DNA of 64,000 nt from CBDDHT01 sp965228615 (GCA_965228615.1 CBDDHT010000004.1:620001-684000); one strand, 5' to 3'; positions 37,688-47,266 are shown, numbered from the stretch's first letter. Made by a program: numbers and translations. Notes: a model not told the origin generated them from the letters alone.

Positions 37688-38866
37688 ATGACCAAGTCTC
37701 CAGCCAATACACTCGGGCAGCAAACCAAGCTCAGTCATCTGGGCCGCGACCCGCAGTCGCAACATGGGTTTGTCAACCCGCCGGTCTATCATGGCTCGAC
37801 GGTGCTTTATCCGACCGTGGCCTCTCTGGAGACCCGCAATCAGCCTTATAGTTATGGCCGCCGCGGCACCCCGACAATCGAAGCCCTCGAGACAGCGCTT
37901 GCCGAGCTTGAAGGCGGGGCGCGCACGGTACTAACGCCATCGGGATTGGCGGCCATTACGACTGCGTTTCTCTCGGTTGTGAATGCCGGCGACCATATCT
38001 TGGTGACGGACAGCGTCTATCGGCCGACCCGCCATTTCTGCGATACGGTCCTGACCCGGCTTGGCGTCGAGACCACATACTACGATCCGCTGATCGGCAG
38101 CGGCATTGACGCTTTGATCCGCGACAATACGCGCCTCGTCTATGTGGAAAGCCCGGGCTCGCAAACCTTCGAGATGCAGGATCTTCCGGCCATTTCCGAG
38201 GCGGCCCATATGCGCGACGCGCTCGTCTTTTTCGACAATACCTGGGGCACGCCGCTCTTCTGCCAGCCCTTCGCCCTCGGTGCCGACATTTCGATCCAGG
38301 CGGCGACCAAATACATCATCGGCCATGCCGATGCCATGCTGGGCGTCGTAACGGCGAACGAAAAGACAGCCTCTGCGCTTCGCAATCTGCATGGCACGCT
38401 CGGTCTTTGTGCCGGTCCGGACGACGTTTATCTCGGTCTGCGCGGTATGCGCACCATGGCGGTCCGTCTCAATCGTCATTCCGCGTCGGCCCTGACAATG
38501 GCCAACTGGCTGAGGGAACGAGACGAAGTTGCTCGCGTGCTGCATCCCGCACTAGAGGACGATCCGGGACACGCAATCTGGAAACGCGATTTTACCGGCT
38601 CCTCAGGATTGTTTTCCGTTGTCCTGAAGCCTTGCTCCAAGGATGCCATCGCGGCGATGCTCGATGATCTGGCGCTGTTCGGAATGGGCTTTTCTTGGGG
38701 TGGTTTCGAAAGTCTGGTGATTCCATTCGATCCCAGCGCCTATCGCTCGGCGACACGCTGGGATGCCGAAGGTCCGGCCCTGCGATTTCATATCGGACTG
38801 GAAGATGTGGCCGATCTACAGACCGATCTCGACGCGGGTTTTGCCAGACTGCGCGCCATCGGTTGA
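37688..38866 (+). CDS. metC: Cystathionine beta-lyase
   Basis: A 392-residue fold-type I PLP enzyme of the Cys/Met metabolism family. The Schiff-base lysine is K208 in QAATKYIIGHAD, and NQPYSYGRRGTPT is the substrate/PLP-contacting loop. It cleaves cystathionine to homocysteine, pyruvate and ammonia in methionine synthesis. The exact lyase (beta- versus gamma-) rests on overall resemblance to alphaproteobacterial MetC. Confidence 0.88.
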   Translation: MTKSPANTLGQQTKLSHLGRDPQSQHGFVNPPVYHGSTVLYPTVASLETRNQPYSYGRRGTPTIEALETALAELEGGARTVLTPSGLAAITTAFLSVVNAGDHILVTDSVYRPTRHFCDTVLTRLGVETTYYDPLIGSGIDALIRDNTRLVYVESPGSQTFEMQDLPAISEAAHMRDALVFFDNTWGTPLFCQPFALGADISIQAATKYIIGHADAMLGVVTANEKTASALRNLHGTLGLCAGPDDVYLGLRGMRTMAVRLNRHSASALTMANWLRERDEVARVLHPALEDDPGHAIWKRDFTGSSGLFSVVLKPCSKDAIAAMLDDLALFGMGFSWGGFESLVIPFDPSAYRSATRWDAEGPALRFHIGLEDVADLQTDLDAGFARLRAIG

Positions 38867-39058
38867 GTTCGGCGGGCAGACAGGCGTCACAAAAAACCGC
38901 CAATTGCCCCCGATCCACATGCTCCGTTAAACCTTTTCGGGCCATTCATATTGACAGATTGGCCCGTAACACATTGAGTCTTGGGCAATTCACGTGTATT
39001 GCGTAACCTGGGCCACGACACGCGCGGGGTACGCGATTGTGCCGGAGGTAGGATAGCT

Positions 39059-39721
39059 ATGTTCAAAAAGAAGCCGGATGCGCCTCTTCGCCAGGCCGAG
39101 GACGTTGCGCCTCCGCCCTCCGAAGAGGATATGGAAACCAGTTCGCTGATTGCAAACCTGAAGCAGGTTGCGCCGCCGATCAAGTCGGGAACGGCACGCA
39201 CAGCCGGTTCTGTGATCAGCGCCGAGCTGACGATTACGGGTAATCTGGTGTCCAAGGGTCTTGTCGAGATTTTCGGCAAGATCGACGGAAACATCCGATG
39301 CGCCACATTGGTGATCGGTGAATCCGCAATGGTCACAGGCGATCTCGAGGCCAAGAACCTCATGGTCAATGGCCGGGTCACGGGAACACTCCGGGGAACG
39401 GATGTGGATCTCGGACCGTCAGCGCATGTGGATGGCGATATTCACCATCAAACACTGGCGATCGCCCAAGGCGCTCACTTCGAAGGGCGCGCACAACGCT
39501 CGGACGCGCCGAAACGCGTCGAGCAGCAGTCGTCCTCACAGCAACGCGCGCCGCAGGAGCAGCAGAAGCCGGCCTCCTCCCATCAGCAACCGATGGGACA
39601 ACAGCCGATGCCTCAGCAGGGTGCCGAAATGACACAGCCATCGACGCCGCCTCAGCCCCAACAAGAGGCCGATGCGTCCATGCATCCTCAATCGTCATCG
39701 CCTCGGATGGTGACGTCGTAG
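39059..39721 (+). CDS. Bactofilin family cytoskeletal protein
   Basis: A 220-residue protein. The central beta-helical bactofilin domain (about 48-140) contains SVISAELTITGNLVSKG, FGKIDGNI and VNGRVTGTL repeats. The N-terminus is short and charged; the C-terminus is a disordered Gln/Pro-rich tail. Bactofilins polymerise without nucleotide and position cell-wall enzymes. The start MFKKKP follows an AGGTAGG-like ribosome-binding site. A terminator follows the gene. Confidence 0.93.
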   Translation: MFKKKPDAPLRQAEDVAPPPSEEDMETSSLIANLKQVAPPIKSGTARTAGSVISAELTITGNLVSKGLVEIFGKIDGNIRCATLVIGESAMVTGDLEAKNLMVNGRVTGTLRGTDVDLGPSAHVDGDIHHQTLAIAQGAHFEGRAQRSDAPKRVEQQSSSQQRAPQEQQKPASSHQQPMGQQPMPQQGAEMTQPSTPPQPQQEADASMHPQSSSPRMVTS

Positions 39722-39774
39722 CAGGATCGGGTCGTCGCTGAGCGCCACAACGCGCCTCACGACATCGAACGAAT

Positions 39775-39999
39775 TCAGCAGCCACTCTTCCGAGTGGCTG
39801 CTTTCGTTTGCCTGCATCGGAACTGCATCAGCGGACTTTTGGGGGCAAAGAACCGAATGTCCTCGATAAAGAGTTCGAGCTCTTCCTTCGCCGCAAAATG
39901 CCTACCACGGGGCATCTCGGTCGATTGCTCAACATCGTACACGCGCTCCACATAGGAGCGCTGCGGCCATTCGATCTGCTCTTCTTCATGCTCAAACAC
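39775..39999 (-). CDS. Hypothetical 74-residue protein
   Basis: An open frame from a GTG codon, rich in acidic residues early (FEHEEEQIEWPQRSYVERVYDVEQ) and ending in a basic tail. The composition looks like protein, but there is no ATG start, no clear ribosome-binding site and no recognised family. It lies just beyond the porin terminator, and its last codons overlap the bactofilin terminator, both of which count against it. Confidence 0.25.
   Translation of the reverse strand: MFEHEEEQIEWPQRSYVERVYDVEQSTEMPRGRHFAAKEELELFIEDIRFFAPKSPLMQFRCRQTKAATRKSGC
39777..39802 (+). terminator. Rho-independent terminator of the bactofilin gene
   Basis: A perfect 11-bp stem (AGCAGCCACTC / GAGTGGCTGCT) with a 4-nt loop, followed by TTCGTTT. 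It lies 55 bp after the bactofilin stop. The same bases form the last codons of the candidate gene on the other strand. Confidence 0.85.
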
Positions 40000-40012
40000 G
40001 CTGCCACAACAC

Positions 40013-40038
40013 AAAAAAAGGCCGGCCCGAAGGCCGGC
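40013..40038 (-). terminator. Rho-independent terminator of the porin gene
   Basis: On the minus strand, a GCCGGCC / GGCCGGC stem with a TTCG tetraloop is followed by seven T residues. It lies 37 bp after the porin stop. Confidence 0.95.
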
Positions 40039-40075
40039 AAAGTGGATGATGGAGATCGTCAAACGGTCGTGGATG

Positions 40076-41473
40076 TCAGAACTTGATTTTGGCACCCACT
40101 TGGATCTGGAACTGCTCTTCGAGAACCAGGCCACCGGTCTGGAAGTTCTGGCCATTCTGTCCGGACGATATGCCCTGGACGGAAGGATCGAACTGCCGGA
40201 AGCTCGTCCACAACTGCAGGGCAGCCTTGTCGACGTCCTGCACCAGCCCGAAGCCCCAGGAGGTCATCTCGGTATCGACAATCTCGAAGGTATTACCGGC
40301 AGCGCCAAGGTTCGCGAGCGTTGAGCCGACGGCGGCATCATCTGATTCCTGATACTCGCCGTAGATCGTCGTGGCGCCGAGCTCCCGAAACAGCATGCGA
40401 CGCTTGATGCCGGCCTGGACATACCAGTGGGTGATATCAGGACGGCTTGTGACGCCTGCCAGGGTTGTCGGCGCAAACTGGTTGTTGAACTGGTCGCGAT
40501 GTCCGCCAAAGTAGGCGAAGAGGCCTGTCGGCGTGTGCATCACGGAGATCGAACCCGCCAGACGCTCGAAGTCCGTTGCAACTGCGCGGCAAGGACCTGC
40601 ACCGGCAGCGAAGCCATTCAGAGCCGTCAGACCTGGCTGGCCACAAGCCTGCATGTCGTTATCTTCGTCTTCGTCGGTATCCCAGCTATAGCCGATACCG
40701 CCAACGACCCGGATCGAATTCCACTCTTTCTTGTAGCGGACCGCGATGTCGGCGAGATCGTCCTCGCCCCAGGACGCTGAAAATACGAACCCGGCGAGCG
40801 AGGGAGTGTCGTAGCGGATGATATCGCCGCGGCGTGTATCGCCACCCGGCATCAACTGTCCAAGCGTCAGATTGACGAGGCCACCTGTACCGGCCACACC
40901 CGGTCGCCGATTGAAGAAGCCAGCGCCTGTTTCCAACGATGCATCGGCGTTTGGTGTGCCGGCAATATTCAGAAGTTTGATATCGTCCGTCGCGGGTGAA
41001 TAACGACCCATCCACAAGGAGCCGAGACGATCGCTCTTCAAATAGAGAGCGGCTTTACGAAGGCCGAGAACACCGTCACCGTTTTCGTTCGGTGCGCCAT
41101 CGCTTTTTTGATTGACGGAAGCACTCGCGGCGCTTTGCACAGCAACTTCAATCAAGAAGCCAGCTGACCAGCCAGGCTTGAATTTCGCAGCACCCGTGAA
41201 ACGGAACCGGGTGTTGCTTTCGGTGTTGTCGACAACATAGGCGTCCGTGTCGGCACCGTCGTCCCAGATCAGCAGGAGCTTGTTCACCTGACCTGAAATC
41301 TTGACGGATACCTTCCGGTTCCCCTTGCGAACCGTCGTTGCCTCAAGTTCGGCAACGCGTTCTTCGAGGTCGGCGCAACAATCGCCGCCCAAATCAGCCG
41401 CTTGCGCCGGCGTCAGGGCCATCCCGCCCATCAGCAGACCAGCAGCGGCGGTAGCTGTCAGTGTATTTCGCAT
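40076..41473 (-). CDS. Outer-membrane porin with N-terminal coiled coil
   Basis: A 465-residue beta-barrel protein. A signal peptide ends near PAQAAD (residue 26). A short heptad stretch (DLEERVAELEATTVRKG) follows, then KVSVKISGQVNKLLLIWDDG, where the barrel begins. The chain ends in the aromatic residue F (GAKIKF), as barrel-assembly substrates do. It is related to the alphaproteobacterial porin family and should form a trimeric diffusion channel. It has its own terminator and an AT-rich upstream region. Confidence 0.88.
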   Translation of the reverse strand: MRNTLTATAAAGLLMGGMALTPAQAADLGGDCCADLEERVAELEATTVRKGNRKVSVKISGQVNKLLLIWDDGADTDAYVVDNTESNTRFRFTGAAKFKPGWSAGFLIEVAVQSAASASVNQKSDGAPNENGDGVLGLRKAALYLKSDRLGSLWMGRYSPATDDIKLLNIAGTPNADASLETGAGFFNRRPGVAGTGGLVNLTLGQLMPGGDTRRGDIIRYDTPSLAGFVFSASWGEDDLADIAVRYKKEWNSIRVVGGIGYSWDTDEDEDNDMQACGQPGLTALNGFAAGAGPCRAVATDFERLAGSISVMHTPTGLFAYFGGHRDQFNNQFAPTTLAGVTSRPDITHWYVQAGIKRRMLFRELGATTIYGEYQESDDAAVGSTLANLGAAGNTFEIVDTEMTSWGFGLVQDVDKAALQLWTSFRQFDPSVQGISSGQNGQNFQTGGLVLEEQFQIQVGAKIKF

Positions 41474-42166
41474 TGGATAGTCCCCCAAAACAACTCTTGA
41501 GTGCTTATTTCACAATCCACAATTGCTCCAACACCACCGATGGAGTCGACAAAAATCGAATGAAATTATATTTTTTTTGAATTTATATGTTGCAGTTTAG
41601 CATCACTTCACAACTTAATTACATTTTCGTGATTGGAAATCATATAGCGCATTTAATCTTTAGTCTGAGTAAAAATGCTAATTTTTTTCATTCAATACGT
41701 GTACGAATAATCAGAATAAAGATTTTTTGTTGAATCTCTCTGTCGCATTTCGATATTATTGTAATTCAATAACTTACAGATATTGATTCGTAGACAGATC
41801 AAATTAACGTTTATCCCAGAAGCGTATGCTGATCATCAACAGGCATCCTGTTTGCTAATCAGCCATATCTACGGGATTTACCGCGATAGAATGAGCGCCT
41901 GCCGCACTATGACAGCGGAAATCAAGTTTTTAATGCGGCATATGCCGCAGCTGAGCGCTTCTACCGATTGAGAGTGAATTTTCCATTTAGGCAGCGAGTT
42001 GGAAGCTGTTGAGAGGACTACGGGCGCCCGCATGTCCCGCACCATAGGCCTTGCAGTGACAGCAATCGCGAAGCTGGAAGTGCGCATATCGTGAACAGTT
42101 TGGGAACCTTCCTGCAAACCGTGTAATCGCAAAACCGGAGCAAGAATGCTTTGCCATTGAAAGAAT
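41474..42166. other. AT-rich gap without a gene
   Basis: About 690 bp. The part nearest the porin (41500-41800) is much richer in A and T than the rest of the window, with long A and T runs. It must include the porin promoter: a minus-strand TATAAT lies at 41565-41570, with only a weak -35. No credible protein was found on either strand. Confidence 0.6.
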
Positions 42167-42196
42167 TGGCGATCCCGGCAGGACTCGAACCTGCAA
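42167..42196 (-). repeat. Displaced 3' end of tRNA-Arg
   Basis: 30 bp identical to the 3' end of the intact tRNA-Arg at 43399-43428 (T-arm, acceptor strand and CCA). About 15 bp beyond the CCA end are also similar (GCCATTG followed by an A-rich stretch). No D-arm or anticodon arm is present, so it is not a gene. It looks like an att-site copy left by tRNA-targeted integration. Confidence 0.75.
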
Positions 42197-42306
42197 GCTT
42201 TGGATAGGAAGATTGATGGCTAGATAGCGAAGTCTGTCATTTGACTCCAACAGCCTCGACTATGCCCTCTGCCATACCGACAATCCGCAACGCCGGTTGC
42301 CGAAAT

Positions 42307-43173
42307 CTATTCCGGTTTGGTGCCGCACAAAGTGGCGCGGTGCATGGATCGCTCTTGGTTCAAATCATAGTCGGTTGCCCGGTGCATAGTGCACCGGTTA
42401 TCCCACATCACAACGTCGCCTTGCTGCCATCTGTGGCGGTAGACGAATTCATCCTGAGTCGTATGGGCGAACAGTTTCTCCAGCAAAGCCCGGCTTGCAT
42501 TGTTGCCCATACCTTTGACCTGCCGGGTAAAACCTTCATTCACGAAAATTGCCTTCTTACCGGTTTCCGGGTGAGTGCGGGCAATGGGATGCTCGACATC
42601 GATCCACTGGCTCAATTCATCCTCGGTCTTATACGGCCGCACGCCTTCATTCATCTTGGCTTCGTAGAGGGTACGGTAGTTATGGACGGCAATACGACCG
42701 TCGATCTCTTTCTTGGTCTCATCGTCGAGTGCATCATAGGCAGCCGTCATATCAGCATAGAGTGTGTCGCCGCCTTCTGTCGGGATGACGAGGCCGTGGA
42801 GGATCGAGCCCATCGGCGGAATGTCTTCATAGGTTATATCCGAATGCCAGTAGGCACCGCCGTTGTTGATCGGCTGGGCGCCGCCGCGTCCCCGATTGGA
42901 CAGCACCAATATCTCCGGGCATTCCGGGTGCCGGATCTCCTTCACCGTATGGCACTGCAAGTCACCGAAGCGGCGCGCGTAAGCCACCTGTTTTTCGGGG
43001 CTCAATTCCTGACCACGCACAATCAGGACTGGATATGTCATCCAGGCGCGATGGAGGTCCGCAATGGTCTGGTCGTCGAGGTCCTGGTTTAGATCCAAGC
43101 CGCGAACTTCCGCTGCGGCAGGTTTGTCGAGTGGGATTACTGGCAGTTGGATGTTAATGGCAGGAGCGTTCAT
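42307..43173 (-). CDS. TauD/TfdA family Fe(II)/2-oxoglutarate dioxygenase
   Basis: A 288-residue dioxygenase. The iron-binding facial triad is H110 and D112 (WHSD) with the distal H264 in TMHRATD; the 2-oxoglutarate arginine is R279 (SMHRATL). It hydroxylates an unknown small substrate; taurine and 2,4-D types are the named family members. It is the only clear gene between the two tRNA-Arg 3'-end copies and may have arrived with a mobile element. Confidence 0.9.
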   Translation of the reverse strand: MNAPAINIQLPVIPLDKPAAAEVRGLDLNQDLDDQTIADLHRAWMTYPVLIVRGQELSPEKQVAYARRFGDLQCHTVKEIRHPECPEILVLSNRGRGGAQPINNGGAYWHSDITYEDIPPMGSILHGLVIPTEGGDTLYADMTAAYDALDDETKKEIDGRIAVHNYRTLYEAKMNEGVRPYKTEDELSQWIDVEHPIARTHPETGKKAIFVNEGFTRQVKGMGNNASRALLEKLFAHTTQDEFVYRHRWQQGDVVMWDNRCTMHRATDYDLNQERSMHRATLCGTKPE

Positions 43174-43200
43174 GGCAAATTCCCAGGATCATCGCATGCT

Positions 43201-43389
43201 TCAGCGAATGACGGTCCTTAGCTCGAAGAATTGGGAGACGACGAGACCGATCAGAATGTTTATGAACAGGCCGATAATGCCGCCGACAGCGTTGCATTCT
43301 GGCTGTTCTAGAAGAAATACGAGCCTATCTCGCCGGTACAAATCGCTCAACTCCAACCATTCTGAAAATAGAAAACGCGCCAACGCCAT
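43201..43389 (-). CDS. Hypothetical 62-residue membrane protein
   Basis: An open frame starting MALARFLFSEWLEL with one strong hydrophobic segment (GGIIGLFINILIGLVVSQFF) near the C-terminus. It begins 10 bp after the tRNA-Arg 3' end, and no good ribosome-binding site is visible. It is doubtful, but the transmembrane segment is striking. Confidence 0.3.
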   Translation of the reverse strand: MALARFLFSEWLELSDLYRRDRLVFLLEQPECNAVGGIIGLFINILIGLVVSQFFELRTVIR

Positions 43390-43398
43390 TGGAAAATA

Positions 43399-43475
<77 letters not shown>

Positions 43476-43875
43476 AGAATTCGAACCCATTTGCATCGAG
43501 CCCGAACCGGCAGATCGTTCAACGAGCCTCTCAGGCAACATGTGCTGCTCGGATCTATGTATTTCGCTCAAACCCAAGCTGGTTCGCCAACGGCCCTAAC
43601 GAACACAGATGCTGTGGTACACCACGCAATTATCCACCGCAAACATGAAAATTGATTGCGGCAAATCCATCAGCCGAAGCATGTTGCTGGCCGGAGCTCC
43701 GTCTGCCAACCGATCTTACAGACACGGCATTTCGACGATATTTCAAAACCGAAATAGGATGCATGTTCGACGATTGCCCGCTATGTCCGTTCGATCAACT
43801 CAAACGGCGGCTTCCAATAGGCCCGCGTGGATCAACTGTTAAGCCGTAGTCCCTCGCCGTTCCGGAGAACTGCAA
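43476..43875. other. Gap before the RimK cluster
   Basis: 400 bp between tRNA-Arg and the first gene of the RimK cluster. No credible gene was found; it should contain the promoter of the cluster and of the tRNA. Confidence 0.5.
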
Positions 43876-44358
43876 ATGAGTGCAGTCCGCAAAAATAGAA
43901 CGACCAAGCGCCGGCTCCCGGTCATCGGTTGGCGTGAATGGGTCGGACTGCCGGACCTGGGTGTGGATCGGATCAAGGCCAAGATCGACACCGGAGCACG
44001 CACATCCTCGATCCATGCGTGGAACATCGTGCCCGAGCAAACCGAAGATGGTCTCTTCGTCGCATTCGATCTTCATCCTGAGCAGCGCAGTAGCCGCATG
44101 GCAATTCCGTGCCGCGTACCGGTTGCAGCCCAAAGAAATATTCGCAATTCCGGCGGGCAGGTCGAAAACCGATTTATCATTCTCACCCAATTGCTGCTTG
44201 GAGCCCGCCGGTGGCCGATCGAACTCAGCCTGACCAATCGCGATGAGATGGGCTTCCGAATGCTTTTGGGCCGCGCGGCATTGCGGCGCCGTGTTACGAT
44301 CGATCCCGGCCGTTCCTTTCTCACGGCTCCGCTCGCCGATATGAAGCTTCGCAAATGA
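43876..44358 (+). CDS. RimK-associated retropepsin-like protease, cytosolic
   Basis: A 160-residue protein of the family named ATP-dependent zinc protease or RimB, with a retropepsin-like fold. The motif IDTGARTSS has the putative catalytic D38 in DTG. MLLGRAALR is the second conserved strand. There is no signal peptide. A GGAG ribosome-binding site precedes the start. In pseudomonads a homologue is encoded with rimK and cooperates with it; here rimK lies two genes downstream. Confidence 0.85.
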   Translation: MSAVRKNRTTKRRLPVIGWREWVGLPDLGVDRIKAKIDTGARTSSIHAWNIVPEQTEDGLFVAFDLHPEQRSSRMAIPCRVPVAAQRNIRNSGGQVENRFIILTQLLLGARRWPIELSLTNRDEMGFRMLLGRAALRRRVTIDPGRSFLTAPLADMKLRK

Positions 44359-44439
44359 CCGTTTTCATCCAAAGATCGTCCCAGTCTCCAATGCGGAAGC
44401 GAACTGCAGACGAACCCGAATCCACAGGAAGCCGCCATA

Positions 44440-45483
44440 ATGCCGCGTGAGCCATTTGTTATAGCCGGCACCGAAGTGTCTGCGGGCGAGCGCGCGACAA
44501 TATCTCTGCCTGTTCCAGGGCAATCGTCGTATACGCCACTCGCCATGCCTATTCATGTGGTGCATGGTCGCCGCGACGGTCCTGCACTGTTCGTTTCGGC
44601 AGCCATACACGGCGATGAAATCAACGGAATTGAAATCATCCGCCAACTCCTCAATGTTCGCGCCTTGTCACGGTTGAAGGGAACGCTGATTTGTGCCCCG
44701 ATCGTCAACGTCTATGGCTTTTTCAACAATACACGCTACCTGCCCGACCGGCGGGATCTGAACCGCTCCTTTCCAGGTGCAGAGCATGGCTCTCTCGCCG
44801 CACGCATGGCGAGAATCTTTGCGGAGGAAATCGTCGACAGATGCACCTACGGCGTTGACCTTCATACAGGCGCGAACAATCGCACGAACTTGCCGCACAT
44901 TCGAGCCGACCTCAGCGATCCTGAATGCGAGGCTCTGGCACAGGCGTTCGGGACCCCGATCATTATCAACGCCAATCTGAGAGACGGGTCGCTGAGGCAA
45001 TACGCGCTTGAGAAGAAGATACGGATATTGCTGTACGAGGCCGGCGAGGCTCTGCGGTTTGATCCAATTTCGATCCGGGCGGGACTTCGCGGTACGCTCA
45101 ATGTGATGCGTGCGTTAGGAATGCTGACGCGCCGCAAGAGTTCCGGCCCCAAGGTCGCCGTGGAAGAGGCAAGTGGTTCGACGTGGATACGCGCACCACA
45201 GACCGGACTGCTAAGAACGAAACTCGCCTTGGGCGCGCGGATCAAAGAGGGGCAGGCAATGGGATATGTCGCAGATGCGCTGGGCGAAACCGAAACCGTC
45301 GTCACATCATCTGTGACTGGCATCGTTATCGGTCGCAGCAACATCCCTGTTGTGAATGAAGGTGATGCCTTATTTCATGTCGCCACATTCTCGAATTCCA
45401 TGGATGTGAAAGGCGCGATCGAATCATTCCATGAGAGCCATATCGAGGGATTGACGGAAGGCGATTATCCCCAACCGGTTTGA
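44440..45483 (+). CDS. Succinylglutamate desuccinylase/aspartoacylase family protein
   Basis: A 347-residue zinc deacylase or carboxypeptidase-like protein of the AstE/AspA group. The zinc ligands are H57 and E60 (HGDEINGIE) and H142 (VDLHTG). The C-terminal beta-rich part (about 245-330) is typical of the larger family members. It removes an acyl or amino-acyl group from a small substrate. Lying between a retropepsin-like protease and rimK, it may trim glutamate-containing products; that is inference. Confidence 0.87.
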   Translation: MPREPFVIAGTEVSAGERATISLPVPGQSSYTPLAMPIHVVHGRRDGPALFVSAAIHGDEINGIEIIRQLLNVRALSRLKGTLICAPIVNVYGFFNNTRYLPDRRDLNRSFPGAEHGSLAARMARIFAEEIVDRCTYGVDLHTGANNRTNLPHIRADLSDPECEALAQAFGTPIIINANLRDGSLRQYALEKKIRILLYEAGEALRFDPISIRAGLRGTLNVMRALGMLTRRKSSGPKVAVEEASGSTWIRAPQTGLLRTKLALGARIKEGQAMGYVADALGETETVVTSSVTGIVIGRSNIPVVNEGDALFHVATFSNSMDVKGAIESFHESHIEGLTEGDYPQPV

Positions 45484-45716
45484 AGCGTCACCCGATAGGT
45501 TACGCGCTTGCGTGGATTATTGCCGACGAACGCGACGAATGACTGCTTTATGGACAGCAATAACCGTGTAGCGATATTTACATATAGCCCGTCCGTCCTG
45601 CATTCTTGCCACCCTGGGCCGACGCGTATGACAGCTCTGCCGAAAGCGGCCGCTGGGATTGCTGAAAGAAGACGAGAATCGAAACGTAAACCTAGAAACG
45701 TTCAGAAAGGCACTCC

Positions 45717-46622
45717 ATGCGGTTGTTGATGCTTGCGCAGAATGCGAATCTTTACTCACACAAACGCCTCGTGGAGGCCGCGGAGGAGCGGGGCCATACG
45801 CTCGACATCATCAAGACCCTGAGGGCGACCATCAACATTACGTCTCATAGACCCACGGTCTACTATGACGGCCAGAAGGTCGAGGGCTACGACGCGGTCA
45901 TCCCCCGCATCGGTGCTTCCGTTACGTTCTACGGACTGGCCGTTCTTCGTCAGTTCGAGATGATGGGTGTCTATCCGCTCAACGAGTCCGTGGCGATCGG
46001 TCGGTCCCGCGACAAGCTGCGATCTATGCAGTTGCTTGCCCGCCGCGGTATCGGCCTGCCCGTCACCACCTTCGCGCATGACCCCAAAAAGGCAACGGAA
46101 GTTATCGAGATGGCCGGCGGAGCACCGGTCGTCATCAAACTGCTTGAGGGCACGCAGGGGATCGGTGTCGTCCTGGCCGAGACACCGAACTCCGCCAAAT
46201 CTGTAATCGAAGCCTTTCGAGGCGCCAATGTGAACATTCTCGTCCAGGAATTCATCAAGGAAGCCGGCGGTGCCGACATCCGCTGCCTTGTCATCGGAGG
46301 CAAGGTCATCGCATCGATGCTCCGACAGGGCGCAAAAGGAGACTTTCGCTCGAACCTGCATCAAGGCGGCAGTGCGAAGACCGTCCGAATAACGCCCCAG
46401 GAGCGCTCCACCGCAGTTGGCGCGGCCAAAGCCATGGGCTTGAATGTTTGCGGCGTCGATATGTTACGCGCCAATCACGGGCCTGTCGTTATGGAAATCA
46501 ATTCCTCACCGGGTCTTGAAGGCATTGAGAACGCGTCGAATATCGACGTTGCCGGCAAGGTCATCGAGTTCATTGAGAAGAATGCCAAAGCCGGAAAAAC
46601 GAAGACGAAGGGCACAGGCTGA
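45717..46622 (+). CDS. rimK: RimK-type ATP-grasp alpha-L-glutamate ligase
   Basis: A 301-residue ATP-grasp ligase. The N-terminal RimK domain starts MRLLMLAQNANLYSHKRL. The nucleotide-binding core has VIKLLEGTQGIGV, QEFIKEAGGADIRC and the metal-binding VMEINSSPGLEG. RimK adds glutamates to the C-terminus of ribosomal protein S6 and can make poly-alpha-glutamate. A Lys-rich tail follows. The target here is not known. An AAAGG site precedes the start. Confidence 0.92.
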   Translation: MRLLMLAQNANLYSHKRLVEAAEERGHTLDIIKTLRATINITSHRPTVYYDGQKVEGYDAVIPRIGASVTFYGLAVLRQFEMMGVYPLNESVAIGRSRDKLRSMQLLARRGIGLPVTTFAHDPKKATEVIEMAGGAPVVIKLLEGTQGIGVVLAETPNSAKSVIEAFRGANVNILVQEFIKEAGGADIRCLVIGGKVIASMLRQGAKGDFRSNLHQGGSAKTVRITPQERSTAVGAAKAMGLNVCGVDMLRANHGPVVMEINSSPGLEGIENASNIDVAGKVIEFIEKNAKAGKTKTKGTG

Positions 46623-46777
46623 GTCAATCAACCGGGACGCTCGGAGCGCCCCGCAAAACATGAGCATGATCGATTTCCAGATACCCGGCTCTGAAACGCC
46701 GAGGATAGCGTTCGGTCGTTCTCCTGGTTCGGTCTTACGCCCGTCTACGCGTTTCGCGCGATGATGGAGGTATGAGA

Positions 46778-47266
46778 ATGGCGGCTCTTAACATTCTCCG
46801 TCTCCCGGTTCTTATCGTCTCTCTTCTCCTTGCCGGACAGGTCAAAGCCGAACCCGCCACCGTTGGCTGGATCGAGAATGCATGGTTCGGTAACGCGGAG
46901 ATAAAATTCCAGGCAAAACTCGATACGGGCGCGAAAACCTCTTCAATCAACGCACCGAAATTCCAAGAATTCGAACGCAACGGTGAAAAATGGGTTCGAT
47001 TCCGGATCACAAATGCCGAAGGGCAAGGCCACACGGTGGAGAGCAAGATCGTTCGCACATCGAGAATCCGGCGTTCAGGCGTCGCGCCGGTTTCGCGCCC
47101 TGTCATTCTGATCCATGTTTGCATTGCGGGCCAGAAAGCCAGAGTCGAGTTCACACTCGCGGATCGCACAGGAATGGACTACCAGGTCTTGATCGGGCGC
47201 ACATTTCTTGCAGGTAGACTTCTCGTCGACTCGCGCCGCACGCATCTACGATCCGGTCTCTGCTAA
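46778..47266 (+). CDS. RimK-associated retropepsin-like protein, exported
   Basis: A 162-residue paralogue of the protein at 43876. It has an N-terminal signal peptide (LPVLIVSLLLAGQVKA) and the DTG motif in KLDTGAKTSS (D49), with VLIGRTFL near the end. It should therefore act in the periplasm. Two ATGs are 6 bp apart; GGAGG is spaced properly only for the second, so 46778 is used. Confidence 0.8.
   Translation: MAALNILRLPVLIVSLLLAGQVKAEPATVGWIENAWFGNAEIKFQAKLDTGAKTSSINAPKFQEFERNGEKWVRFRITNAEGQGHTVESKIVRTSRIRRSGVAPVSRPVILIHVCIAGQKARVEFTLADRTGMDYQVLIGRTFLAGRLLVDSRRTHLRSGLC

Noticed and set aside
37492..37728. A 78-residue minus-strand ORF in the metC leader
   Set aside because: It overlaps the metC start, has no ribosome-binding site and no recognisable composition or family.
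42167..42250. A second tRNA-Arg gene
   Set aside because: Only the T-arm, acceptor 3' strand and CCA are present; no D-arm, anticodon arm or 5' acceptor strand can be formed.
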